From assembly GCA_030602885.1 (NCBI GenBank), contig JAUVYV010000006.1, positions 29,913 to 93,912 on the forward strand: a DNA stretch of 64,000 bases. The letters run 5' to 3'. Made by a program: the position numbers and the translations under genes. This document shows, one piece after another, positions 6,524 to 15,600 of this stretch (the first letter of the stretch is position 1; each line of letters starts with the position of its first letter). This DNA comes from Phycisphaerales bacterium (GTDB lineage: Bacteria; Planctomycetota; Phycisphaerae; Sedimentisphaerales; Anaerobacaceae). Below the pieces are notes generated by a model. That model was given only the letters and a program-made list of their open reading frames with translations. It ran no database searches and was not told the origin of the DNA.

Positions 6524-9043
6524 ATGAAGTGTGCAGGAATTTCGCGTGTTATCGGTTGCGTTGTTTTGCTTGTGGTCGGCAGTAGTGTGGTGTTTGGCGG
6601 GCATGAATATAACGGGGCGTACACGGGGGGAAATCTTGACCGTGTAGCGTTTCCGTTAGGCGGTATCGGGGCAGGGATGGTGTGCCTTGAGGGAACGGGG
6701 ATGCTGAGTCACTGGTCCTTGCGGAATCGGCCTGACATTTTTCGTGAGCATCGGGTGTTTTCTGCAATTTGCGTGAAGGGGCAGGACGGGAATGTCGCAC
6801 GCGTACTGGAGGGGCCTGTACCCAAGTGGAAGGTGTTTGCGATTCACCCGGGGACAGGACAATTTGGCGGGCCCGGCAACGGTCTTGGGGAGACGACGTA
6901 TGGGCTGCCGAGATTTCGCGAGGCGAGTTTTGAGGCGAGGTTTCCATTCGGGGTGGTGACATTAGAGGATGCGAAGGTGCCGTTGAAGGTGGAGATAACG
7001 GGGTGGAGTCCGTTTACGCCGCCGGAGCCGGATACGTCGAGCTTGCCTGTGGCCGGGCTGGAGTACAAGCTCGTGAACACTTCGGGTGAAAGGGTCGAAG
7101 CGGTTTATTCGTTCAATGCAGAGAACTTCATGGCTGTTAAGGACAATAAGGGCGTTATCAAGAATACCGAAGGCGGTTTCATTCTGGCTCAGCCGGCGGG
7201 AGGCGGGATGAGGAAATGGGACGAGGGGTACTTCGCAGCTTTTGTGGAGAGTAAAGATGCGAAGGTGAACGCGGCGTGGTTCAGGGGTGGCTGGTTCGAT
7301 AGTTACACGATGGTGTGGAAGGACATCGCCGAAGGCGCATGCTATGACAAGGATTTTGCGCGAAGCGGGGGTCCGAGTCCGGGGGCGACGATATATGTAC
7401 CAATCTCGCTGCAGCCCGACGAGGAAAGAGTAGTTCGGCTGATGATGTGCTGGTATGTGCCCTACAGTGACGTTGAGGCAGGCGGGCCTCGTGTGGTGAA
7501 GGCGGGTGAAGAGAAAAAGGAAGAGAGGTATCAGCCGTGGTATTCGGGGAAGTTCGGCAGTATCGAGGAGGTAATCGAGTACTGGGGGAAGAATTACGAT
7601 GATTTGAGAAAGAAGACGGCGAAATTCAGCAAGTGCTTTTATGATACGACGTTATCGGCGGAGGTTATTGAGGCGGTGGCGGCGAATATGACGATATTGA
7701 AAAGCCCGACGGTGTTGCGGCAGAAGGACGGTCGGATGTGGGCATGGGAGGGCTGCCACGAGGTTTCGGGATGCTGTCCAGGCTCATGTACGCATGTCTG
7801 GAATTATGCCCAGGCAGTGCCGCATCTGTTTCCATCGTTAGAGCGGACGCTTCGTGAGACGGAGTTTTGCGTTTGTCAAAATGCGCGGGGTCATCAGAAT
7901 TTTCGGTGTCCGTTGCCGATACGCGAGCCGGGTCATGGCTTTCACGCAGCCAGTGACGGGCAGTTGGGCTGTGTGATGAAGGTGTATCGTGACTGGCGTA
8001 TCAGCGGGGACACGAAGTGGATGAAGGGTTTGTGGCCTAAGGTGAAGGCGAGCTTAGACTACTGTATTAAGGCATGGGACCCGAATCATAACGGGGTTCT
8101 GAGCGAGCCGCATCATAACACGTATGACATTGAGTTCTGGGGGCCTGAGCCGATGTGCAGCAGCTTTTATTTGGGGGCGTTGAAGGCGGCTGTTGGGATG
8201 GGCAAGGCGATTGGAGAGGATGTGTCACTGTACGATGAATTAGTCGGCAAAGGTGAGAAGTTTGTGAATGAGGAGCTTTGGGATGGGGAGTATTTCTATC
8301 AAAAGATACAGACGGAGGGACTTCGGGCGGGTAGTCCTCTGGAGATGCAGAGTTTTGGCGGGGGCTATACGCCGGAGGCGATTGAGCTTTTGAAGAAGGA
8401 AGGGCCCAAGTATCAGTACGGCAAGGGCTGTCTTGCGGACGGTGTGTTGGGTGCGTGGCTTGCAGCGGTATCGGGTGTCGGTGACGTTCTTGACCAGGAG
8501 AAGGTGGCGAGTCACCTGAGGAGTATCCACAAGTACAATCTGAAGAGGGACCTGAGCGAGCATGCGAATCCGCAGAGGCCCGGTTATGCGATGGGCGACG
8601 ACGGCGGGCTGCTGATTTGCACGTGGCCCAAGGGGGGCAGACTGAGTCTTCCATTTGTCTATAGCAACGAGGTGTGGACGGGAATTGAGTATCAGGTTGC
8701 GTCGCATCTTATTATGAAGGGCATGGTGAGTGAGGGCTTAGAGATTGTGAGGGTAGCGAGGGACAGGTACGACGGACGGGCGCGGAATCCGTTCAATGAG
8801 TATGAGTGCGGGCACTGGTACGCGCGGGCTATGTCGAGCTACGCGCTGCTTAGCGCACTAAGCGGCGCGCGATACGACGGTGTTGAGAAGGTGCTTTATT
8901 TACAACCGAGAGTAAAAGGTGACTTTCGGGCGTTTTTGAGTACGGCGACGGGGTATGGGACAGTCGGCGTGAAGGACGGCAAGGGCTTTTGCGAGGTGGT
9001 GAGCGGGAAGATATCGTATGAGAGGATAGAGTACATAAAATAA
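6524..9043 (+). CDS. GH116 (GBA2-like) beta-glucosidase family protein
   Basis: This 839-aa exported enzyme starts at the ATG preceded by AAGGAG; an in-frame extension to 6407 lacks a good site and overlaps the previous gene. A signal peptide (about 1-24, ending SSVVFGG) leads to the GBA2-type N-terminal beta domain (VAFPLGGIGAGM, LSHWSLRNRPD). An (alpha/alpha)6 catalytic domain follows. GH116 hallmarks are seen in VWNYAQAVPHLFP and HNTYDIEFWGP, the latter a conserved acidic stretch, and in WTGIEYQVASHL near the end. The family includes non-lysosomal glucosylceramidases and bacterial and archaeal beta-glucosidases/xylosidases. Secretion suggests use of external glycans. Confidence 0.88.
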   Translation: MKCAGISRVIGCVVLLVVGSSVVFGGHEYNGAYTGGNLDRVAFPLGGIGAGMVCLEGTGMLSHWSLRNRPDIFREHRVFSAICVKGQDGNVARVLEGPVPKWKVFAIHPGTGQFGGPGNGLGETTYGLPRFREASFEARFPFGVVTLEDAKVPLKVEITGWSPFTPPEPDTSSLPVAGLEYKLVNTSGERVEAVYSFNAENFMAVKDNKGVIKNTEGGFILAQPAGGGMRKWDEGYFAAFVESKDAKVNAAWFRGGWFDSYTMVWKDIAEGACYDKDFARSGGPSPGATIYVPISLQPDEERVVRLMMCWYVPYSDVEAGGPRVVKAGEEKKEERYQPWYSGKFGSIEEVIEYWGKNYDDLRKKTAKFSKCFYDTTLSAEVIEAVAANMTILKSPTVLRQKDGRMWAWEGCHEVSGCCPGSCTHVWNYAQAVPHLFPSLERTLRETEFCVCQNARGHQNFRCPLPIREPGHGFHAASDGQLGCVMKVYRDWRISGDTKWMKGLWPKVKASLDYCIKAWDPNHNGVLSEPHHNTYDIEFWGPEPMCSSFYLGALKAAVGMGKAIGEDVSLYDELVGKGEKFVNEELWDGEYFYQKIQTEGLRAGSPLEMQSFGGGYTPEAIELLKKEGPKYQYGKGCLADGVLGAWLAAVSGVGDVLDQEKVASHLRSIHKYNLKRDLSEHANPQRPGYAMGDDGGLLICTWPKGGRLSLPFVYSNEVWTGIEYQVASHLIMKGMVSEGLEIVRVARDRYDGRARNPFNEYECGHWYARAMSSYALLSALSGARYDGVEKVLYLQPRVKGDFRAFLSTATGYGTVGVKDGKGFCEVVSGKISYERIEYIK

Positions 9044-9056
9044 GTTTGACAGAAAG

Positions 9057-9308
9057 ATGGACGACGAGACTTTTGTTGCGGATTTTGGATGCGATGGATA
9101 TACTCTCGGTATGGTCGGCGAATGCGAGCAAAATATTAAATCGGGTGCGGGGCTACCGAAATGCCATGGGATCGAGGCGGCGATCGAGCATGGGATTGAT
9201 GTTCATCAATTGGCGGCGAATGTGAAGCGAAGTGTCTCCGAGCGGCTCCGTCGGCACCAGATTGCACTTGATATAGTGGAAAAGCTGCGCAAGGCGAAGA
9301 GGCTGTGA
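9057..9308 (+). CDS. Small protein paired with nucleotidyltransferase
   Basis: This 83-aa hypothetical protein has a C-terminal half (EHGIDVHQLAANVKRSV then RLRRHQIALDIVEKLRKA) resembling small helical proteins I associate with genes just upstream of minimal nucleotidyltransferases. Its stop overlaps the next start by 4 bp (GTGA), which supports coupled expression and a joint function. The start is uncertain; the N-terminal 35 residues are poorly conserved-looking and a start further inside is possible. No catalytic motif is seen. It may be the partner or antitoxin of the next protein (inference). Confidence 0.55.
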   Translation: MDDETFVADFGCDGYTLGMVGECEQNIKSGAGLPKCHGIEAAIEHGIDVHQLAANVKRSVSERLRRHQIALDIVEKLRKAKRL

Positions 9309-9790
9309 AGAAAGATTTGTCGAGTCTGGTTGAGCTGCTAAGCAAAGGAGCAGTGGAGTTTGCCGTTGTGGGCGGTTACGCCGGTGTGGTTCATGGGTGC
9401 AGTTACGTCACTGCAGATGTGGATATATGCTGTTTGTTCTCTGAAGAGAACCTGCTGCGACTGCAGAAAGCTCTTTCGGATGTTCATCCGGTTCACCGGA
9501 TGACGCCCGGGCACCAAGCACTACGATTAACCGAGGAAAACTGCGGTCAATTCAAAAATTTGTATCTGGATACGGATATCGGTCAGTTGGATTGTCTGAG
9601 TTTTGTTGAGGGAGTGGGCAGCTTTCTACAAGTGAAGGAGTCCAGCGAGGAGGTCGAAATCGGCGGTGTAGCTGTTTATGTTCTGGGTCTGGAGGCATTG
9701 ATTAAGGCGAAGAAGGCGATGGGCCGGCCTAATGATAAAGAGGCGGTTCTGCAGTTGGAAGCAATACAAAAGCTACGGGAGGAGAAGTAA
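9305..9790 (+). CDS. Minimal nucleotidyltransferase (MNT / AbiEii-like)
   Basis: This 161-aa protein begins at a GTG overlapping the upstream stop. It shows the polymerase-beta nucleotidyltransferase pattern: VVGGYAGVVHG (GGxA...HG helix turn), then TADVDIC with the metal-binding aspartates, and a later carboxylate candidate in DIGQLDCL. It ends with a helical LGLEALIKAKKAMGRPNDKEA segment typical of this superfamily, where Asp and Lys positions contact nucleotide. Such proteins occur as toxins (AbiEii, MenT) and as housekeeping-like orphans. Substrate and direction of action are unknown. With the upstream small gene it forms a two-gene unit of toxin-antitoxin layout. Confidence 0.7.
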   Translation: MKKDLSSLVELLSKGAVEFAVVGGYAGVVHGCSYVTADVDICCLFSEENLLRLQKALSDVHPVHRMTPGHQALRLTEENCGQFKNLYLDTDIGQLDCLSFVEGVGSFLQVKESSEEVEIGGVAVYVLGLEALIKAKKAMGRPNDKEAVLQLEAIQKLREEK

Positions 9791-9838
9791 CGCCGGAGTG
9801 ATTCGGGGAGCCGGCAGCAAAGTCATCCTTTACAATCT

Positions 9839-9867
9839 TTGCAAACCGGGGGGGATGGGATTATAAT
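9839..9867 (+). promoter_or_regulatory. Sigma70-type promoter of glyQS
   Basis: TTGCAA (9839-9844) and a perfect TATAAT (9862-9867) are spaced by 17 nt, 44 nt upstream of the glyQS start codon. Confidence 0.6.
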
Positions 9868-9911
9868 GGGCATTTCGTAAGTTTAAGAATCCATTTGCAT
9901 TAGAGGGTATT

Positions 9912-11393
9912 ATGGCTAAACTGGCGAAGCTGGATGATATCGTGAGTTTGTGCAAGCGGCGTGGTTTTATATTTCAGAGCAGTGAGATATACGGGGGATT
10001 GGCGAGCTGTTACGACTATGGGCCTTTGGGGGTGGAGCTGAAGAATAATGTGCGCAAGGCCTGGTGGAAAGCGGTCGTTCAGATGCGCGACGACGTGGTG
10101 GGGTTAGACTGTTCGATATTGATGCACCCTTTGGTGTGGAAGGCATCGGGACATGCGGACAAGTTTGCGGATTTGATATGCGAGTGCAAGAAGTGCAATA
10201 CGCGGACGCGGGTTGACCATCTGAAGGACAAGGCAGAAGAAGGGGCGGCGGCACAGGAGCATATCGAGCACGTGGATATCGAAAAGGAAGTGGCGGCGCA
10301 ACACGATTTGAGTAACAAGGTGTGCCCCGATTGCGGCAAGGTCGGTAACTTTACCGAGCCGATGCCGTTTAAGCTGATGTTCGAGACGCAGATGGGTGCG
10401 AACGTCGATGATTCGATGACACTCTTTTTGCGGCCTGAGACGGCACAGGGGATATTTGCGAATTTCAGGAACGTATTGGATACGACGCGGGTGAAGATAC
10501 CGTTCGGAATTGCGCAGATAGGAAAGAGCTTTCGCAACGAGGTGACGACGAAGGCGTTTATCTTTCGGACGCGAGAATTCGAGCAGGCGGAATTAGAGTT
10601 TTTCTGTGAGCCGGGGACGGACGACGAGTGGTTCGAGCACTGGAAGGAGCAGCGGTTCAACTGGTACCTGAATTTAGGGATAAAGAAAGAAAACCTGAGG
10701 TTCAGAGAGCACGATGCGGATGAATTGGCGCACTATGCCAAGGGGTGTGTCGATGTGGAGTATAAGTTTCCGTTCGGCTCGGGCGACTGGCAGGAGTTGG
10801 AGGGGATTGCGAACCGGACGGATTATGACCTGCGGCAGCATCAGCGTGGGATGCGGACGCTGAATGCGTGGTTCGAGGCGAAAGGGGACTTGGCGAAGAT
10901 TGAATTGAAAGCCGAAGCGGAGGAGTATTTGAAGGGGCCTTTGTCTTATTTCGACGATGTCGAGAAAAAGCGATACATACCGTATGTGATTGAGCCGAGC
11001 GCAGGCATAGACAGGAGCACGTTGGCGTTTTTAGTCGATGCGTATGACGAGGAAGAGGTGCGGGGCGAGAAGCGAAACCTGCTGCGGTTTCACCCAGCGC
11101 TTGCGCCGACGAAGGTTGCCGTCTTTCCATTGGTGAGGAAGGACGGGATGCCGGAGATTGCGCGGAATATCTATAATGATTTGAAGGAACATTTTACGAC
11201 GTTCTACGATGAGAAAGGGGCGGTGGGCAGGCGGTATCGTCGGCAGGATGAGGCGGGGACGCCCTTTTGCATCACTGTTGACGGCCAGACTCTGGAAGAC
11301 AAGACGGTGACAGTTCGCGAGCGGGATTCGATGGAGCAGGTGCGGGTGGCGACGGATAAGCTGCCTGGGCATTTACGAGAAAAACTGGTTTAG
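9912..11393 (+). CDS. glyQS: Glycyl-tRNA synthetase, dimeric eukaryote/archaeal type
   Basis: This 493-aa class II synthetase charges tRNA-Gly in the cytosol. It is the single-chain alpha2 type, not the alpha2beta2 GlyQ+GlyS type. Motif 1 region is SSEIYGGLASCYDYGPLG near the N-terminus. A CxxC...CxxC zinc-like insert is seen (CECKKCN and CPDCGKVG). Motif 2 is seen in IAQIGKSFRNE and TREFEQAELEFF, and motif 3 in PSAGIDRSTLAF. The C-terminal anticodon-binding domain begins at LAPTKVAVFPL. The start ATG follows GAGGGTATT. Length and motifs are normal for the family. Confidence 0.97.
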   Translation: MAKLAKLDDIVSLCKRRGFIFQSSEIYGGLASCYDYGPLGVELKNNVRKAWWKAVVQMRDDVVGLDCSILMHPLVWKASGHADKFADLICECKKCNTRTRVDHLKDKAEEGAAAQEHIEHVDIEKEVAAQHDLSNKVCPDCGKVGNFTEPMPFKLMFETQMGANVDDSMTLFLRPETAQGIFANFRNVLDTTRVKIPFGIAQIGKSFRNEVTTKAFIFRTREFEQAELEFFCEPGTDDEWFEHWKEQRFNWYLNLGIKKENLRFREHDADELAHYAKGCVDVEYKFPFGSGDWQELEGIANRTDYDLRQHQRGMRTLNAWFEAKGDLAKIELKAEAEEYLKGPLSYFDDVEKKRYIPYVIEPSAGIDRSTLAFLVDAYDEEEVRGEKRNLLRFHPALAPTKVAVFPLVRKDGMPEIARNIYNDLKEHFTTFYDEKGAVGRRYRRQDEAGTPFCITVDGQTLEDKTVTVRERDSMEQVRVATDKLPGHLREKLV

Positions 11394-11522
11394 CCACAAA
11401 GAACACAAAGAATTATAAGCAGTTGTTTAAGGTGGCTTGTCGCGTGTATAAGATTCACGGGCAAGATGCCCGTGATACGAGGTGGAGCTCGCAATGGCAT
11501 TGGTTTTTTGGTGGGAGCAATC

Positions 11523-11717
11523 ATGAAGAAGATATATTTGTCGGATACGGACAAAAAGATTGCCGGAGTTTGCGGCGGTATCGGTGAGGCGTTTGATATC
11601 GACTCGACAATCATTCGACTTGTAACAGTGTTTCTCTGCGTGGCGACGGCGGTGATTCCGCTGGCAGTGACGTATGTGGTCGGCTGGTTTATCATACCGA
11701 AGAAGTCCTCGGCTTAG
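11523..11717 (+). CDS. PspC-domain small membrane protein
   Basis: This 64-aa protein consists almost entirely of a PspC domain: KKIYLSDTDKKIAGVCGGIGEAF then one hydrophobic helix (about 29-57) ending in the IIPKK motif. PspC proteins are inner-membrane components related to the phage-shock response, but stand-alone copies like this are common and of unknown role. The start is set at the ATG directly before KKIYL; an in-frame extension to 11466 would add residues outside the domain. No pspA or pspB is nearby. Confidence 0.8.
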   Translation: MKKIYLSDTDKKIAGVCGGIGEAFDIDSTIIRLVTVFLCVATAVIPLAVTYVVGWFIIPKKSSA

Positions 11718-11826
11718 GCAGAGAAGCAGAGTCAGAGAAAACGTAAGAGGATTGAAGAAATCGGTGAGGGAAGCGTCCATGTTTAAGAATCGAAACAGGC
11801 AAGATGTTGACTATGGAGACAAAAAG

Positions 11827-12588
11827 ATGAGCAGCAAAGCGATGAAGTCTTCGGTTATCGTTCGCGCTGTTTTAACAGTCGTGCTGGTTCTGCCTGTCGT
11901 TATGTCACTGTCCTGCGGCACATGTGATATGTGTCCTCGCAAGGTTAGCCTGGCAGGAAAAGACTTTAGCACGTGGCGTTCGCCGGCCGGCTGGGAAATC
12001 GTCGGCGATGTGACGATAAACAAGGATAACCTCAAGCTGCTTGTGACGAAAAGGGGAACAGGCGTCCTCATTAACGGCCCCGTCGGCAAGGCCAGGGACC
12101 TGATTAGTAAAGACGAATTCGGCGACGCGAGGGTGCACGTCGAATTTATGGTTGCGCAGGGTTCGAACTCAGGCGTCTATGTCCAGGGGCAATACGAAAT
12201 CCAGATTTTTGACAGTTGGAAATTGAAAAAGCCGCCCTATCCCGGAATAGAGTGCGGCGGCATCTACGAGCGCTGGGACGAAAACAGAGAGCCCAAGGGC
12301 TACGAGGGCTATTCGCCTCGCGTCAATGCGGCGTTAGGGCCGGGAAAATGGCAGACGTTCGACATCTTTTTCAAAGCTGCACGCTTCGATGAAAACGGTA
12401 AAAAGATCGCCAACGCCCGCTTTGAGAAAGTCATCCACAACGGCATTGTCATCCATGAGAACATCGAGCTGACCGGGCCGACCCGTGGAGGGATGTATCC
12501 CGATGATGTGCCTGCCGGGCCGCTGCGTTTGCAGGGCGACCACGGCCCCGTCGCATATCGAAATATCCGGGTTTGTCCGCTGGATTGA
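11827..12588 (+). CDS. DUF1080 (3-keto-disaccharide hydrolase) lipoprotein
   Basis: A 253-aa exported protein has an N-terminal hydrophobic signal (about 12-28) ending at SLSC, a non-ideal lipobox. A single DUF1080 domain of concanavalin-like fold fills the rest. Family features are FSTWRSPAGWEIVGDVTI near the start, FGDARVHVEFMVAQGSNSGVYVQG in the middle (the SNSG(V/I)Y motif is highly typical), IECGGIYER, and LQGDHGPVAYRNIRV at the end. Members hydrolyse 3-keto-glycosides or bind sugars. Planctomycetota encode many copies. GGAGA lies upstream of the chosen ATG; an in-frame start at 11779 has no better site. The next gene is convergent. Confidence 0.88.
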   Translation: MSSKAMKSSVIVRAVLTVVLVLPVVMSLSCGTCDMCPRKVSLAGKDFSTWRSPAGWEIVGDVTINKDNLKLLVTKRGTGVLINGPVGKARDLISKDEFGDARVHVEFMVAQGSNSGVYVQGQYEIQIFDSWKLKKPPYPGIECGGIYERWDENREPKGYEGYSPRVNAALGPGKWQTFDIFFKAARFDENGKKIANARFEKVIHNGIVIHENIELTGPTRGGMYPDDVPAGPLRLQGDHGPVAYRNIRVCPLD

Positions 12589-12625
12589 GTTGTTCGCAGT
12601 ACTTTCGTTTTCACCCGAGCGCGGC

Positions 12626-15600
12626 TTATGCTGATATGAGTTCGCCGGCTGTGACGTTTGTCTCTTCTCTTGAAGCCACCTGCTCGACGAACGCCTCCAA
12701 TCGCGTTGTCAAGGTCGCGTCCTCCTGACCATCGAAACTGATGTTCAGAATCGGCATGTCCCCACAGTCGGCGCTAAGCCGCCTTGTCTGGCTGCTAACG
12801 ATCGTCGAAGGCATGCAGCTAAACGGCATCACATTGACGACGCCGCCGAAACCATCCCGATAGTATTCGACGGTCTTGCCGATGCTGAGAATTGCCTCGC
12901 CTTCGAAAGAGACGTGCAGATATGGTTTCGCCAGCTCAATTACGTGTTCGACCGGCCGCTCAGCCAGTGGGCCGAACCTCTCTTCCAGCGGCCGGGCAAG
13001 CGCCTTCTCCAGCTTGTGCTGGAAGTGGTTCTGAACGAGGTTGCCGAAGAGGTTGCGAAATTGTCGTTTTCGTCCTGCAGTTGAAATGCGGGTGAAGTTG
13101 GTGTAGTATATCCACTCGGCAAGTGAAGCGAGATCGCAGACGGCGCCGAGCTCTTCCAGGCGCGCGATAATATGTCTGTTCGCAAAGGGATGGTTACGCA
13201 CATATATTTCGCCTACTATGCCGATACGCGGTTTTCGCATCTGCCCGTTCAGCTCAATTGCCGCGAGTCTGCCGGCCATGTCCCGCATAAGCTGTTTCTT
13301 CGCCGAAAAGCTTGTTCTTGCCTCCACCGCTTGTACCCACCGGCTGACCGACTCGTTGTAGATTCGTTGAGCTGCCTGGCGGTCAACTGCGAATGGGCGA
13401 ATCCGCAAGAACGCCTTGTGCAGCAAATCCGGGCCAACCACCGAAATCCAGGTGTCCTTCATGAATGTCCCTGTTGTCGAGCCGTCGAAACTGTGTACAA
13501 AATCCGCGTAGAAGTTGCTGTCCTGGTTGGGCGAGACAACCGCAACACCCTGGGCGCCGGCGTATTTCAGGATAAGCTTGTGCATACAGTTGTACATTCC
13601 GAACCTGCACGGCCCCGACGTGCTCGGCATAAAGAACGCGGCCTTGTCCGGCTCGAAGTCCTCTGCGCCGACAATCTTCAGCAGCTCACCGGTTGTGATT
13701 GCGCACGGCAGACACTCTTTTCCCGTCGTGTACGCTCTGCCCATAAGCAGTGCCGCTTCGTCGGCCACAGGCATAACCTTTGCGGGCTGGGCATACGCTC
13801 TGAAGCACGCCGCAAGACCGTAAGCCGCATCGCCCATATAAGGAATGTACAAGGTCCGCTCCGGCCCAATCCCTGCTGCCTTTGCCGGTCTTTTAATCGG
13901 CCCGGTCGGCGCAGCGTCACTTATCCTTTCGGGCTCATAATTTTTCATACTCTCAAGGAACGCCTCAAGCCGCGTTATAATCCCCGCATCGGCCGAGTGC
14001 TCATCAATCTCGAGCAACAGAGACGGCTTGTCGGCCATGATGTCTTTGAAGAACGTCATCAAAAACGAATCCGGCCCGCAACTGAAGTTCGAGAGATAAA
14101 TCCCGAACAGCCGCTTGTCTGTCTTGATTACCTCCGCAGCCCTGAGAATCTTCTGCCCGTAAGACCAGTAAGTGGACCTGTGCAAATCTTCGTCACTTAA
14201 ATCTGCCTGCCCGAGGTCGAGCATATCCAGTGGTATCGCCTCAGCTCCGTGTTCGGCCAATTTCTTCGGAAGCTGAAGATTCACCCCGTCGTCACAGCCG
14301 TTGTAAGGCCGCGACACCAGCACAAACAATCTGTCCCCCGGCTCAATCTGGTCGATGATTTCCCGACCTTTCCGTTTCACAGCCGACTCGAAACCCGCCT
14401 GGGCCGAAAATGCCTCTCCCAGCGCCTTGCGAACCGCCCCTGAAGAAAGCTTCAACTGCCTGCCAATGTCCAGGAAACCCTTTCTGATTAGCCGTTGGCC
14501 CTCACCGAGACGAATCTCGGCGCTTAGGATCTGAGTGTCACCAAGCTTATCGGCAAACGCAGTCTTCGCCTGGTAGCAGAACGACTGAACGTATGGACAC
14601 AACTGGCTGTGCTCGTTTTCAGGGTAGCTGGCTGTCATCGAGACAATGCTCGGCAGGAAGATATAGTCCACCTTTCTGCTGACCAGCTCGGCAATGTGAC
14701 CGTGGGCGACCTTCACAGGAAAACACGTCTGTGCGGTGACGCTTTCCACTCCCATGCGGATTGTCTGCTTGTCTGTATTGCCGGAGAGAACTATCTCAAA
14801 GCCGAGCTCACCGAAGAACCGGCAAAACAGCGGCAGAAGCTGCCACGAGGTCAAAGCCATCGGGATACCTATTGTCTTTCTGCCTGTCGATATCCCGGAC
14901 GAATCAGTATCTGTCAGGCCTGCGTACTCGAGCAGCTTACGCCTGTAGTAGCCGAATGCGTCGAACCGCGTTGTGCGATGTGCGGCTTTTTTCAGGTTGT
15001 ATCTGTCGCAACGCGAGCCATAGTGCAGCGGCTCGGCCCCGGGCAGTTTCACCTTCTTTATCTCGCAGTGATTCGGACAGTGCTCACATGTGAATGACTC
15101 GACTGAATAGCCGGCCGAAACGAGGTTCTCGAATCCCCTGAATTTGCCTGCGGGCGTTTGTCCCGGCTTGACTGCCTTTTTCTGCATGTATTCAGCCGCA
15201 ATTGCCGCCGCACCAAGTGCGCCCGTCACCTCGTGGTGGTCGGGAACCATTATGGGTTTTCCCACGACCTTTTCGAAAGCCGCCCACACCGCCTTGTTGA
15301 ACGCCGTTCCCCCCTGAAAGCAGATGTTGTTGCCGATCTTTCGCCGTCCGACCACGCGATTAAGATAGTTGGCCACAATCGAATAGCTCAGACCTGCCAC
15401 AAGGTCGCTTATCTCGGCCCCTTGTTGCTGGTAGCTCAACAGGTCCGACTCCATGAACACCGTACAGCGCTCGCCGAGCTTGATGGGGCCTTTGCTCGCA
15501 AACGCCAGATTTGCAAATTCGTCCTTGATACTTATGCCTAATCGCTGCGCCTGCTCTTCCAGGAACGAGCCGGTTCCCGCGGCGCACGCATGGTTCATTT

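Noticed and set aside
13172..14200. 342-codon open frame antisense to the giant activase
   Set aside because: It is antisense to a well-conserved gene and shows no recognisable domain.
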